DNA of 64,000 nt from Owenia fusiformis (GCA_903813345.2 CAIIXF020000001.1:25781915-25845914), one strand, 5' to 3'; positions 12,669 to 26,200 are shown, counted from the first letter of the stretch. Numbers and translations: made by a program. The notes: generated from the sequence alone by a model not told the origin.

Positions 12669-12676
12669 ATGGTCAT

Positions 12677-13606
12677 TAGAACAGGTTAAACAGTCTGATC
12701 ATGACTCTATTTGACAATTTGATTGAGTCTACAAATTTTTAATGAGTGTTTTTGTTTTTATTTTCAGTTGATGGGCATAAGCTACAAATAAATACAAGGA
12801 ATTTAACAACATATGAAATAGCAAACTTATTCAGTGAACACTGCTTGAAAAGGACAGAAAATAAAGCAGAAACTTAACCATAATCAAACAACAAATGAAT
12901 TCGAATGTCACAAATGATATGGTTGTACAATTTGCATAAAGCTTCACACAAAGAACTCGGCAACTGTAGACAGAACTATAGAGTGCAGGTGCCATGTGTT
13001 TAAATACACAAACATTGCACAATTCAGTCATTCCATATGGCTAGTTTCATGTACACTTGGTATTTACCCAAAATTACTTGATATTACAGTTTGTTTGCTG
13101 GATTTATTTAACAGATCAAGAACGAATCAACGACGAATCCATGTACATTATTTGTGGACTCCCAATTAATATGAATGCTGTAAAAGTAAATTGTTGGGCA
13201 CACCTTATTAATATGGATATTTCAAGTAGAATATAAAACTTCATCTGTAATCAATCAATTGGTTTTATCCTGGTAGGCTTCTTTTGAAGGAGCATTCTTT
13301 AAGATTGGACGCCCATATAAACCATTATATTCTGAGTGGAGGGCTTATAGTTAGCTTATCTGACATTGTTTTGTTAATTTTTATGAGATTATAGATCGCA
13401 AATTTAACCAACCATTTCTTCTATTTACAATAAGTGATACAATTCAATTTACAACTTTTTACTTGAACTTTGAATTCCCAAGGATTTTAAGTTTTCTGAA
13501 AAGGCAAGGATCAGGCTATACACAATGTTCAAAAAATCTTAACAAGGCATTAGCATGACAACATGTCACCACCTAGTTGCTCACAATATTTTTAGTTCAA
13601 TCTTAA
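12677..13606. other. Intergenic, nothing recognised
   Basis: AT-rich sequence between the long-TIR element and the tandem GGTCA-type repeat. No exon or repeat boundary was identified on either strand. Confidence 0.4.
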
Positions 13607-14070
13607 GTCAGATTTGAATTCCTGAGAACATGTAGATGATTTTGAAAATAAAAATTGGTCAATTTGAAGCAAGTTCAACAAAGACCTTTTTTGACCATGA
13701 AAAGGTCGACTAGAAATCTCAAATCTATTTAGTCAGATTTGAACTTCTGAGATCTTGTAAACAGTTTTGAAAAAATTGGTCAATTTGAAGCACTTCTTCT
13801 AGATGATTTTGAAAAAAAAATTGGTCAATTTGAAGCAAGTTGAAAAAGACCTTTTTGACCTCGAGAAGGTCATTGAAGGTCAAATATTTTTTTGACCTTG
13901 AGAATATCATTGAAGGTCAAATCTATAGTCAGATTTGAACTTTTAGATGATTTTGAAAAAAGATAAGCAAGTTGAAAGACCTTTTTTGACCTTGAGAAGG
14001 TCAATGAAGGTCAGATCTTAAATTTAAAGTCAGATTTGAACTTCTGAAAACGTGTAGATGATTTTGAAAA
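13607..14070. repeat. Degenerate tandem repeat, about 100-190 bp units
   Basis: AGTCAGATTTGAA recurs near 13607, 13733, 13929 and 14030. Each copy is followed by GTAGATGATTTTGAAAAAA and by TTTTTGACCTTGAGAAGGTCA-type segments. The same units occur at about 43480-43720, so this is an interspersed family with a tandem core. Confidence 0.65.
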
Positions 14071-14429
14071 AAACTGAAGTCAGTCTAAACAGTATTTGTT
14101 AAGTTGTTGGAAGTTTTAAGAATTTGTTACAGATGCCAACCACCGATCGCCGATCACCAACCGCCGTCACAAAAAAACAGAGACCATAACGATATACCAC
14201 CACTTTTTGGTGGTGACATAATGAAAATTGGTTTACTTTTTTTTAAATGGAGGAAATCAGTTTTTTCAATGTTTTTCATTGTGAAATTTTTTATGTAAGG
14301 AAATATAATGTGCAAAATATCACCAGCAGCCATTTGTTACAGATGCCAACTGCCGAACACCATCCACAAAAAAGTTGAAGAATAAAACAATATGTGACCA
14401 CTTGTGCTGACATATCACTTCTCCCTGCT

Positions 14430-15410
14430 CTCAAACTTTTATATCTTGTTATTCCTCATTCAAATTTTCAGAGACACATTTGACATTTTTCTAACTTCCC
14501 TGAAAAAATTATTGAGCAAAAAAGTGGTTGTCATAGCAGCATGGATACAGGTTCTGCTGAGCAATATTCTTAAAGTTCACAGCGTAGTAGATTTTGTTAA
14601 CCCTAGTTTCTGTCCTGTCTGTTTTGAACATACTTCTGTGGCTGCTTGATATTTCTACCATCAAGTTAACATTCCTTTTCATGTTCAAAATAGTTCTTAT
14701 TAGCTTTCACACGTAGCTGGTGTCATTTTTCCCAATTCTGGTTTATTCTGTGGAACCCATCAGCGAACGTTGAGCAGCATTCTGAAGCTTGTGTATGTTT
14801 GTCTGGATCTAACCACACAGACAATTTTTCAAACATAAAAATATCCCCAAAATCGCACAATGCCTTGTCAGGAGAATATGTTGGCTGACCTTGAATCTCT
14901 ATCTCCATTGTTGACAGTTTTTCTGGATAGTTTTCCTGCACCCTTTGTGACCTATCCGACAGCGCATTATCCTGATGGAATGTGTTCGAGTTGAGTCCTA
15001 TGGGGCCTCAGAATGCCGTTCAATTTCCGCTTACAAAGGACTTTCCAGATGGGTTCCACAGAAGTGGGTATAACCTGATAACACCAGCTACAGTGTGTGA
15101 AAGCGAAGGGGAACTACTTCGAACATGAAATTGAATGATAACTCGTTATTAAAAATGTCGAGCAGCCACATAACTATGATCAAAACATAAACAGGACAGA
15201 AGCTAACGTTAACAAAATCTAGTGCGTTGTGAACTATTAAAATTGCTCCGCAGAACCTGTATCAGCATTACTAACTATGACAACAGCTATTTTGCCATTA
15301 TTCATTATATCTCAATAATTTTTTCATCAGGGAAGTCAGAAAATGTCAAATACTTCTTCTCTGAAAATTTGAATGATGAATACCAAGTTGTAAAAGTTTG
15401 ATAGCAAAAT
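14430..15410. mobile_element. Mariner-like element with about 270-bp inverted arms
   Basis: Bases 14430-14690 and about 15125-15410 are inverted copies of each other. Shared blocks include TTCAAATTTTCAGAGA, TGACATTTTCTGACTTCCCTGA-type, and GTTAACCCTAGTTTCTGTCCTGT-like segments. They flank the decayed transposase remnant. Arms this long are unusual for mariner, whose ends are typically about 30 bp. The outer boundaries are not fixed. Confidence 0.5.
14723..14982 (-). pseudogene. Decayed mariner-family transposase, C-terminal catalytic fragment
   Basis: The minus-strand reading FHQDNA...PTYSPDKALCDFG corresponds to the mariner-type HQDNARPH block and the YSPDLAPCDF block that carry the second and third catalytic Asp. 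It ends with a Trp-Glu-Lys segment like the family C-terminus. Only about 85 residues are readable and no start codon or upstream catalytic domain is seen, so it is inactive. Identification rests on the spacing and content of these two motifs. Confidence 0.6.
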
Positions 15411-15465
15411 TATCTTTACTTGAAAACCCTGTAGATCTTTCCTATAAATCCTGCCACCTTTTGAT

Positions 15466-15621
15466 AATCAGAGAAACTTTGATATATTGGCTTGCACTGT
15501 GATGTCAAAGGTTGTATTTATTTAAATTAGAAATAAGTTAATCATGTTTTTGCAAGGTCAGATTTCTACCTACAACCAATGACATCATCAATTTAGCCAA
15601 TATATCATAGTTTTTCCGAAA
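15466..15621. repeat. Small hairpin MITE-like repeat
   Basis: AAACTTTGATATATTGGCT at the left pairs with AGCCAATATATCATAGTTT at the right. TGATGTCA and TGACATCA pair inside. About 155 bp overall; the superfamily is unknown. Confidence 0.45.
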
Positions 15622-16794
15622 TATCAAGATGTAATATTTCATGTTAGTAAGTTGATAGTTCTCAGTACTATACTAATTGGGTCATCTAAATATATGCCAC
15701 TATCTATCAGATTCATGTAAACTGCATCCAGACTTCTATTGTAACTAAAATTAATTGGCTTCACAACAGATTTTAACAAATAAGAGCCATTGTAGAAGCA
15801 AAGTTGCAGTTTGCACACATCTCTATCTACCTATAGCAATTCAAAAACCTAACAAACTGATTCTTTGTTTCACTTAAAAATTTTATTATACAAAATAAGA
15901 GACTACATCTATTCTTATATCAAGTTGATTAATATTTATGATTGATTTGAAATATGTAACATGTTGTCAACATACTAAAATGTATAGTTGGAAATGAATA
16001 TGAAAACAATATAGGTAGTAAGCTAGGACACAAAAATGTTTTTACCAGTGAACAAATTGAAATTACTTGTTTCTTATGTATTTTTATGTGATACTTCAGA
16101 ATTTTTTTGTCTGACGCGCCGTATCCGGGGCGAAAGTTGCCAAAGTGGGGTTTTAGACCCTAATATAGAAAATAACAGGGGGTACTTTATTATCCTTGAA
16201 TAACTTTTTCAGTTGATCCTTAATCATCACAATAACTTTACTGGAAGTTGTTAATATCATTCTTAACTAGTATGCAAAGTTTCAATGATCTGTCATTAAT
16301 GGTTGTCATGGAAACCATGATCTTTGTTGAAAAAGTCCATAATTTTGGTAAAACCTTTACCTCTACATCATACAGAATAGGCATTATTTTTCAACTCAAC
16401 AGATATCAGAACATGTTAGTACTCTAAGAATTATCAGGACAGTTCAGACATTTGTTTAATATAATAGATATTGTTATTCACATCATTGGTATGTGTCACA
16501 GACCATACAATTACATAGGTGATCAAAAGTGGGCGTCGCCCTTATAATAGTAGGTGATTACGTTTCCCTATAAATACAGATTTTAAGTTGACTTGAGATA
16601 CAATTATAATGTACTTCTATTACCATAATCTATATCAAGCAATTCTGGAAGATACGTATAAGTGTTGTAGGTATTACATCATGCTAGGGATGGGGGGAGT
16701 ATATGGGGGGGGGGGGGGGGGTAGAGGTAACCAGCCTTATATAAAACTCATATATAAAGTTTTAGTTTAAAAGTGGGGTTTGCCTTCATTATAA

Positions 16795-17870
16795 CAGGGT
16801 TCATACACCTTTTTAAAATGAAAATCCCTGACATTTCCAGGCAAAAAGGAAAGTCTTGCCCATCCCACTAAAAAGTCTCAAACAACTGTATTATTTAAGA
16901 CAAGACATATTATGAAACATTTTGGGGTTCTCATTTAGTACCATTTTCTCATACCGGTAACTTAGAATTACTTCTAAAAGCCATCTTATTCACCAATTTA
17001 TTCCTGATAGATTACATTTTTAATTTTACAGATTTTACATTGCATAAGGTTAAAGGTAAACATACTTGTACAGGGAGTACCCAGTAAATGTTAAGGGGGT
17101 GAAATTATTTGGGTTTGCATCACTATGAGTGAAGCGAAACCCAAAAGGGAATACTGCGGTTCACCTCCCGGAATTTTTAAAAATTTACATTGTAAATGGT
17201 GCATTCTAAGCATTTCAAACTATAATTTGTCAACTACTGATCATTGTTAACATTATATGATAACAATAACCTGGCATTACTATTGTCTTCTCCCTTTGGG
17301 AAAATCCACACCAAGACATGACACCATATTAGAAATTCCTTATCTAGTAGCGACACTATACGGAATAGTCCTATGATACCAAATAAAATATTCGGTATTT
17401 GTATTATCAGGAATCATGCTTCTTCTGAAAACAGCAACTTTTTGAGTAGCAACAACCTTTTTTCTAGAGCATGTGCCCATCTGCACAATTAATCTGAACC
17501 AAAAATGGTGAAAGTGTCTTTTTGAGCAGAGGCCCTATATGACCAAAGCATCAGTACATAAAGTTTGAACAAAATCTGTGAACTGATATTTGAGTTATTG
17601 CCTTGACAGATGGGCAGATGAATAGACTGATGTAAGACCAGACTGTGGAACAGACAGCTTTGTGGAAACAACTGAATGTTAGAATTTGGATTTCATTGAT
17701 ATCCTGTCATAGCCTAAAATGTATTTTGCTGGAACATTATATTTCAACATTGATACAAAATTCCCTGACATATCTACTGTTTCAAAATTCCCGGACATTT
17801 TTGACCCAATTTTAACATTCCCTGACCTTTCCAGCACCTGGAAATTAAATCAATTTCCCTGACATTTCTA
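16795..17870. mobile_element. Insertion with a hAT-like left end
   Basis: The inner inverted arm is interrupted here: the counterpart near 19560 runs on without it. The segment starts CAGGGTTCATACACC and carries repeated CCCTGACATTTCC motifs near both ends (16830-16860 and 17762-17870). Such subterminal motifs are seen in hAT elements. The expected inverted right terminus is missing, so the copy may be truncated. Confidence 0.4.
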
Positions 17871-18078
17871 TTCTTAATTCTAAATATGGAGTTTAACTTA
17901 TAAGATACAATTATACTGTATATCTGTTACCATAATTCATATCAAGCATTTCTGGAAAACACATATAAGTCTTGAAGTGGGGGGATAGAATGGGTGGGTG
18001 TGGGGGGGGGGCTATGCTAGCCAGCCTTAGGTATAAATCTCATCAACATAATTTTGTGTCTCATAGTCAGTATATTTC

Positions 18079-19240
18079 TTGGCCTTGCATTTTCTTAGCA
18101 TTATATTTTTCCCTTTGGTTAAGTTGCTGCCAAGCCTCTTCTCATCATTTCATACCGAAATATGTGAAGCCCTCCCAGCACTTCACACTTTCACTGGGTG
18201 TAACACTGTAAGTGCCATGGTTCGGAGGGGCAAAGTAACACCTTTCAAAACAATGGCAAAGGTGGAGAATCATACAGACACATTCAAAGGACTAGGACTC
18301 TCAGCAGACATAAATGACGAAACAACCAGTAAAGTAGAAAAGTTTGTATATACCATATACAGGGTGTTTCATATGTATGCACCTTATACATTAAACTCAT
18401 ACATGTAGCATTGCCACCGTATTATGTTATATATCATTTTGTTCCTTATGAAAAGTTAATTAGTACTGAAAAGTTTCAGAATCAAGAGGTGTCCCTGAAA
18501 AAAGATACAATCCAACAAAATATGTGGGTAAGGGGTCATTTATAAGCACTTTTGTAAGGATTTTTATGCCTGTCTGGAGATCTGTTCACTTTGTCTGCTA
18601 CCCAATTATGGCGATAAAGGTGGTCCCATGGTCCCTGAACTCCCTATAAGCCACACCATGAATCCTGTCTATACCTCTTTGTGCATAACTGCCACTGATA
18701 TGTGGACTGAGCTCTGCCATGGTGACAATAGCAAGAAATGTGCAATACGGAAACTAAATTTGTCCTTTAAATTGTCCTCAAAATCACCAGAAATTGCCGT
18801 CTAAATGACCGGTACCCACAATCTAGATTATAACTTTTGTCAGTGACACCCCTGGATTCTGAAACTTTGGAATCTTATGTAACTTTCCATAAGGCACAAA
18901 ATGATATGTAATATGATACGGTGGCAATGCTACATGTATGAGTTTAGAGGGGGGGTGCATACATATGAAACACCCTGAATACTAGTATGGGAAACCTCAA
19001 ATATCCCAAATCCAGATATGTGTTAAGCCAGATATGTGTTATTTAAAGAGAAGTTTAGGCCCCATACTAAAACAATAACTGACAATGAAGGAACAGATAT
19101 TAGTCTACTTCCCCCTTGTTAAGACTCCCCAATGCATCACTTAGCAAGAGCCAACTACCAGGCACTTATCTGGCGTATAGCCCATTTTGAAAAACCTAAT
19201 ATTCCAGGACCCGATGGGCACGGGTGGAAACTTAATGATT
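18079..19240 (+). pseudogene. Relic of an uncharacterised transposon-borne protein with HxFTGC(D/N)T motif
   Basis: Part one (18079-18359) reads ALPALHTFTGCNTVSAM and then a basic RRGKV segment, ending KFVYTIYR. Part two (about 19103-19240) contains ARANYQALIWR and PGPDGHGWKL. I recognise this order (LHAFTGCD-SAF, F-LYG, RANYQA-IWR, P-GHGW) from a protein family common in cnidarian and molluscan mobile DNA, usually annotated as uncharacterised. The GCD motif recalls PIN/FEN-like nucleases, but that link is inference. The frame is broken by in-frame stops and by a 618-bp MITE at 18360-18977, so it is dead. It sits centrally in the 16012-20964 element and may be a remnant of its coding gene. 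Confidence 0.55.
18360..18977. mobile_element. Mariner-type MITE inside the transposon relic
   Basis: The ends are CAGGGTGTTTCATATGTATG and its reverse complement. The imperfect inverted repeats are longer: TACATGTAGCATTGCCACCG also pairs. The left flank is TA and the right flank AA, consistent with a mutated TA duplication. It splits the coding relic, so it is younger than the host element. Confidence 0.65.
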
Positions 19241-21164
19241 CTAAAAAATCTGGAAGTTCAGTAGGTAACAATAGATATTCTACCACAAGAGATTGTTGAT
19301 ATCTTAACACTAGGGGAAGAATCAGAAGATGACCCAGAAGATATACCCTATAAGATCCAAAATTATGTTGATGAGATTTATAACTAATCCTGACTAGCTT
19401 TGCCCCCCCATCCCCACATTCGAACCCCCCTCCCAGCCTGTTGGAATAACATCAAGACTTAAATGTGTTTTCCAGAAATGCTTAATATGAATTAAGGTAA
19501 TAGAAATTCAGTATAATTGTACCTAGTTAAACTCCATATTTATAGAAAATGGTAGTAATCTATTATCATTATGAGGGCAAAGCCCATCTTTGATCACATT
19601 TGTATTGTTAATAGGATAGTTTCTAAATAGCAGAAAAATCAATGAAATCTCGTGCTGCCATCTTTTATTCAGCTTTTAACTCGGGCTAGAGCTCCATTCG
19701 TTTACATGCTAAAATCTTGGAAAAGTGGCTTAATTTCATGATTTATCAAAGTGTGTTTGTTAGATCTGTATAAAACTTGAATGATATACCACATGATGAC
19801 CCTGTTTATGTACATGATGTGATTAAACATGCAAATGTTGATTGACATACAAATAATCCACGGATTTAAAGAATTTTAGCATTGCATCTATGGACATTTG
19901 GCCCAAGTTTTTTCAAATTGTTATAGAAAATTATTCAAATTACATAACTGTGTAAATCAAAGCTATTAAAGGAGAAAACATTTCACTGAATTCAAATATG
20001 CCATTTAAAAGAAGGTAATGTAAGTCATTAGAGGTCTAATATGCAAGTCTCTTAAAATCTCACGAAAAACGAGATTTAGCGAGATTTCAAAAGCTATATG
20101 GAAACTATACTATTGTATGGTCTTTGACACTTTCCAATAATGTAAATTGCAATATCCTATATATTGAGATAAATCAGAGCAAGATCCAAAAGATGTACCA
20201 CATGAAACTAAAACTTTAAATATGAGTTTTATATAAGGCTGGTTACCTCTACCCCCATGTACCCCCACCACATACCCCCCCCCATCCCTAGCATGATGTA
20301 ATACCTATAACACTAATATGTATCTACCAGAATTGCTTGATATAGATTATGGTAATAGAAGTACATTATAATTGTATCTCAAGTCAACTTAAAATCTGTA
20401 TTTAAAGGTAATGGTAATCACCTACTATTATAAGGGCGACGCCCACTTTTGATCACCTATGTAATTGTATGGTCTTTGACACTTACCAATCATGTGAATA
20501 ACAATATCCATTATATTTAAACAAATGTCTGAACTGTCCTGATAATTTTTAGAGTACTAACATGTTCTGATATCTGTTGATTTGAAAAATAATGCATATT
20601 CTGTATGATGTAGAGGTAAAGGTTTTACCTAAATTATGGACTTTTTCAACAAAGATCATGGTTTCCATGACAACCATTAATGGCAGATCATTGAAACTTT
20701 GCATACTAGTTAAGAATGATATTAACAACTTCCAGTAAAGTTATTGTGATGATTAAGGATCAACTGAAAAAGTAATTCAAGGATAATAAAGTACCCCCTG
20801 TTATTTTCTATATTAGGGTCTAAAACCCCACTTTGGCAACTTTCGCCCCGGATACGGCGCGTCAGACAAAAAAATTCTGAAGTATCACATAAAAATACAT
20901 AAGAAACAAGTAATTTCAATTTGTTCACTGGTAAAAACATTTTTGTGTCCTAGCTTACTACCTAATAGTATCTTTTGTAAGTTTTTTCAATTTTTAAGAA
21001 TTTACAGTTTTTTATTTAAAGGGTGCATATCAATATCAAATGCTTAGAAAATGACTTCTGAGAAATATCATCAATTAGATTTAATAATTTCAGATTTTTG
21101 TTTTCTTTACATGGAATGAAAGCCGAGTATCCATTTCAAGTGCTTAAAAATCAATAATAAATAT

Positions 21165-22502
21165 TAGGGGTCAAACGGTTCAAAATTCCAACGGTTCGGT
21201 TCGGTCACGGTTTTTAGGTTCACGGTTCGGTTCTGTTCACGGTTCTCGCGGGTCTCGTAAATTGGTAATATTTCCTTAAAAAATTGTAAAGACAGCTCAT
21301 AAAGAAACAGGTTTTAGCTTTCTATCTAGCCTTGCCCAAGTCGGTCACTTTCTATCCTGGTCCCACTATCCTTTTTTTTACTAAATTGACTTGACAAAGC
21401 AAAGTTTATTGGCCTAGTGGCCCACTTTAAATTTTAAACTTTAGATTTTTCTGTCCTTGATAAGATTTCTGTCAGATAAGAGCTGAGATCTACATGTAGC
21501 ACAAGCAGTAACTAACAATGACTAATAGCCCAGGGAACATGCATAAAAAGATCGAGTCGAATACTGTACACCAAGTAAGAGATCTGTATTCAACTCATCT
21601 GAATCAGCACAGATGGCGCTGCGATTGTGCGGGAGATTTAAACACAAATATGTTTCAAGTTTTTAACAAAGACATTAGTAATGTTATAATTTCTGTAATT
21701 GTAGTATTTTTTAAATAATATTGATTAAAAACTAACTCATTATAACAGACAAAACACCTCCACGAAGCAAAATTAATTGTACTATGAATAGCGTAATCTG
21801 GCGAGACCAACTTCCGGTCTATTTATAGTCACAAAAATGTAAACAATTACTTGTCTATCGATTTGTGAGCGATCTGTTTCATATCTAAGGTAAGAATTGA
21901 ATGTTCTCTATTGCTATAAACATGTTTTTATACCCTTTGCATTCGTTTGACTTCACTTCTTAAAAGAGAGCTTCGTCTTCACTCTTTCAAACTAAAATAA
22001 ACCTGTGAACTCACCGCGCCAATCAGTGTTCGTCGGCCAAATTTGACCGACGTTCTATATATGGTCATTCCTTCTGACGTCATCGTTGAGCCCGGAATTG
22101 ACCAATGACATGCGCATATTTAATTAGAACGCATTTGGCGTATGTTTGTTCAGGCTCGCTGAATGGTGGAAGAAAGGTCAGCGCATAGGTCAGAAGTGAT
22201 TTATATTATTACCCAAACTGTCACCGGTACCCGTCGTGGGGGCGGGGCTACTAAACTGTAATATGGTCTCTACTAGGCAGAGTGTAGTTTAACTAGACTC
22301 TGCACGCAGGGTAATGTTTTTAAGGAATATATACATGAAGAATAAGTTCATGTCGAACGAAAGAGAGAATATTGAAGTCTAAAAAATTTCAGTTTTCAAT
22401 TTTTCCTCGAACCGTGGATGAACCGAATCTCATATTTATGAACCGAAAATACCGTCCTAGCATCGTGTACCGCGGTAACCGCGGTTAACCGTTTGACCCC
22501 TA
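21165..22502. mobile_element. hAT-type non-autonomous transposon with 8-bp target duplication
   Basis: The ends TAGGGGTCAAACGGTT and AACCGTTTGACCCCTA are perfect inverted repeats. They are followed inward by GGTTCGGTTC-rich subterminal sequence on both sides. ATAAATAT occurs exactly at 21157-21164 and 22503-22510. The 8-bp duplication and TAGGG end identify hAT. No transposase is readable. The interior includes a segment (about 21937-22320) shared with 3905-4005. Confidence 0.85.
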
Positions 22503-22510
22503 ATAAATAT

Positions 22511-23297
22511 ACAGCAGAATGCTATAATGAGGCTTTGAAAAGGAGTGAAAAACACTTTCATCTTTATATACAACCTTTAATTGGCCAAAATTAGAAGTAC
22601 CAGAACATTTCAAGTGTAACCATGAATATACAAGTCATCTAAGTTAATTGTGTTGACTTTGTTAACAACCACATATGTTGCGACAAAATAATAAATATTT
22701 AATAAAAAATTGCAGTTCATTTATAAGACATGGATGATTCTATGATACATGACAAATATGTGATAGAATTTTATGAAAATATTTACAATGTGATTTTACA
22801 TTAATATGACCTTGCTGATACATGACATCAGTTTCTTTCTTCACCCCTGTCTTCATTCACAGATTTTTCACAGACTACAGATATTTTATGTTACCCCTAT
22901 GGGCATGAACATATTTCAATGGGTAGATATTTATGTCTATTGTCCATTGGTTTACACTGATATGAGTCTTGGATGACCGTATAATTGCCCAGCACTATAC
23001 AGTTACAGTACATGGTAGTATTCACCAGATCCCAGGTATTTTCTGGACACAGCCTATGTAGCCAGAGTGGCCTAGCACAGTTTGTAACTGGATAAGTGAT
23101 AACCACATATTTGGTCCATAACGCCAGTGGGAGGCATTAGCACTGGCCAACCCTAAATGCCATTTCCCATCCACCATCACAGTCAATCCCATAGCACTTC
23201 CATCTGACACTGACAATACACTGACAAATGACAATACAGTGTATCCATTGCTAATCCACTGAATATTAAACTTATGGCAACATTATATTAACCCGAT
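22511..23297. other. RAD21 3' flank and probable 3' UTR
   Basis: Sequence downstream of the RAD21 stop on the minus strand. An ATTAAA hexamer lies near 22576-22581 (minus strand) and could serve as a poly(A) signal, but no clear single site stands out. Minus-strand open frames at 22897-23234 resemble no protein I know. Confidence 0.4.
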
Positions 23298-26200
23298 CTA
23301 GCAAACCTTTGCAAACTTTGGTCCCTTTCCTATTAAAATATCTCCATACGCTTCAGTCTGTTTCACGGTGATAGAGTCTGTCTTACGTAGCACTAGTAGT
23401 GAGTAGAATTTAGAAGCTGCCTGTTTGCGGGAATTTTTCACTAACAATTCCTGGAAGGTAAAGTCCTTACGTTTTTGTAGTGAACGTTGGAGTGTGTATA
23501 ACATCTGTTGACTACGTTTGTTCCACCTTTGTTCATCTTGCTCCTCAGCTGTCAGGTTCTCATCGTTCACTTCTTCCTCCTGAAATAGAAAATAAAATAT
23601 TTGTATATGTGATTAAGGAGAAATAAAGCTTTTTATTATTTAATGAATATAGCAACAATTGGATCTAACCTAGATCTTAGTGTTAATTAAGGCATCAATA
23701 GACCATTTTGGAAGGAAATTCACACAATTTTAGCTGAAATAAAAACTCCAAAAGATGCATTTTTTCTATTGACTCCTGGCTCCATTTTCATATTCGAGTT
23801 GCCTCTAGTTTTCTTCGCGACTTGCACCGCACGCTATGATACAATAAATCATATATTCTTGAACTTACATCTTCCCTCTCTACAGGTTTCACAGATTCAG
23901 GCATTTCAAGTGGAGGCATTTCAACTGGCATCTCCAGCTCTGGTTGTGCAAAAGTCTGATCTGGTAGAGGTTCTGGTTCAGGCTCCTGGAGTGGTGTCTT
24001 AGAGCCAGACTTGTCTCCCCTGGTGGATCTCCTAGATGGTTCCTTCTCCTTTGTGGATGTATCTACTCGTGAAGTCTCCTCTGTTATAGTGGACAGCTCA
24101 GGAATGACGGATGTATCTTCAACTGAAAGATTAATGATATTAAGGTTATTTTCCTATTGCAAATATGATGATCTAGAGGTTCACAACTTTACTAATTCTA
24201 TCTTTTTAAATCGCTTTTGAATTCAACACTATGACAAGTACCTATGTGTAATACACTATAATTACCTGGTGGTTGTTGTTCTTCTGTCTGTTCTCTGTTT
24301 ATTTCAGGAGATTCCAGCTCTAACCTGTCTTCTTCTTGTTCTTGCTCATCTGTTAGAGGTCGCGTCACCAAATTACGACCAAACAACTGAAATAACAACG
24401 TTATACATTTAACATTGGTTCAAATGGTGACTAAGACACCAAACACTGAAAATGAATCTCTGGAAAAAATAAAGTAAATCAAAAAAATTTGGATGTTAAG
24501 TTCCAAGAAAAAAATCAATCTTAGTATTTGTGAAGTACCCTTTAATCCAAATATATTTACCCTAGACAGCCTCTTGGAGGGAATACTGCGACCTGGGAGG
24601 GAGAATAGCTTCTCAACACCACCAGTCTCCTTCCAGTGCATCAGTTTCTTAGTGGGTGGTGCCAGATCTAAGGTAGTTACAATATCTGAGGTGTCAGACA
24701 GTTGCATCTTCATCGTGTCACTAGCAATACCCTTGGCTTCATCTACAATCAGCTTCCTTTTCCTTTTGGCCTTTCTTTCAGTTCCTATTCAAGAAAACAA
24801 GGCATGACAAAATCTCACCATCTGCAAGTAGTTACTGTAAGTTGGAGACTATAACAACATGTTACCACCATAAAAAAACGGAAGCAATATAATAAGACAC
24901 TAGACAACATTGAGAACACTTTCAATGAGAAAATATTATTAGGCCATCACTTTGATTTTTGAATGAAAACAATCTCACCATAATAAAATTTCAGTCTAAG
25001 ATAGTCTTGCAAATCCCCATATCTACTTGGTGGAGGACAAAGTATTAGCAAGATCAAGTTTCTTACATGGGTGAAAAATTAACATATCGCTCCTATAAAT
25101 GAAAACTTCACCTACCTGCTACTGTGGTTACATCTAGGGGTTCAAGGGCAAAGGCCTCCTCCTCATTAGGCACTAGGGTTGTTTGGTCTGGCTGCACAGA
25201 AGATGCATGACTTGGAGCCTCTGTCTCTATGGTGTGGCCAAAAGTATCATGCTCTTCTGAATCTAGAGGTTTTTCTGCAAATAGAAATGATCTTCTTCAT
25301 TAAATTTTTATAAAATGTACACTAGCAGTTCAATTTGTCACACATATTTGAGTCAATACAAATATGAAATAATCAGCAAAGAAAATTCTTTACTATTTGA
25401 ATTTAATTATTTTTGGAAAATACATGTACCCTACTAAGTGCTTCTGTTTCATTTAACATCAGGTCACTGATTTTGCTTTGACTATCTAACACTTTGTGGA
25501 TGAACAAGATTTGCATGACTTATATCACATGATAAAACACCATTTGTGGACGTCACTTTGGAAATCTTTTGCCTAACTCTTATCAAATTTCCTTCAGGTC
25601 TTTGGCAACCCTTGGTTGCAAAGATTCTGTTTTGACAGATAAACTGGTGTTTACCTGATGTTTCCTTTTCAAGTTCAGGTTGTTTACTGGTTGATGGTTC
25701 TACATCTTGGGCCATAGGTACCTCTGGCATTGGAGCATCTTGGAACAGCCCCCCATCAAAGTCACCTACAAGCATTAAGAAAGCAATGTAAACATTCTGT
25801 ACTGTATCCACAATATGTCTGTATTCTCAAAGAAATACAATGACGAGTCAATACCTCACATTTGATTTTTGCCTAAGTTTAAATATTTTCACAAACAATG
25901 GAACAGCTCAGCAAAACAGAACATTGAAGAGAATAGTCACATCTATTACTTATGGCTTTTTGCGCTTTTAAAAAACATAATTTCGCTTCACACATTTATG
26001 AAAAATATGATAAATTCATAAATCCTGGTTACATAATATCATGCCATATAGTTACATACCAAACAGTTCATGGTCCATGCCTCCACCAAAGTTGTCATCA
26101 TCGTCTGAACTTTCTGCGCCAGGTGCATCATCATCTGATTATATAACAGGGTAATGTGGAACATGTTAACAATAGAACAGTGGAGTGAACTTACTACATA

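Larger units (their letters stand above)
16012..20964. mobile_element. 4.95-kb transposon with about 760-bp terminal inverted repeats
   Basis: The left arm (16012 to about 16775) begins TAGGTAGTAAGCTAGGACAC. The right arm (about 20195-20964) is its reverse complement, with high identity through landmarks such as GACGCGCCGTATCCGGGG and GGGCGTCGCCC. A second, more diverged inverted pair lies inside (about 17880-18045 and 19385-19610) and is itself homologous to part of the outer arms. This suggests a relative inserted into a relative, or duplicated ends. A plus-strand protein relic occupies 18079-19240. No convincing target duplication was found, so the superfamily is left open. Confidence 0.7.
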
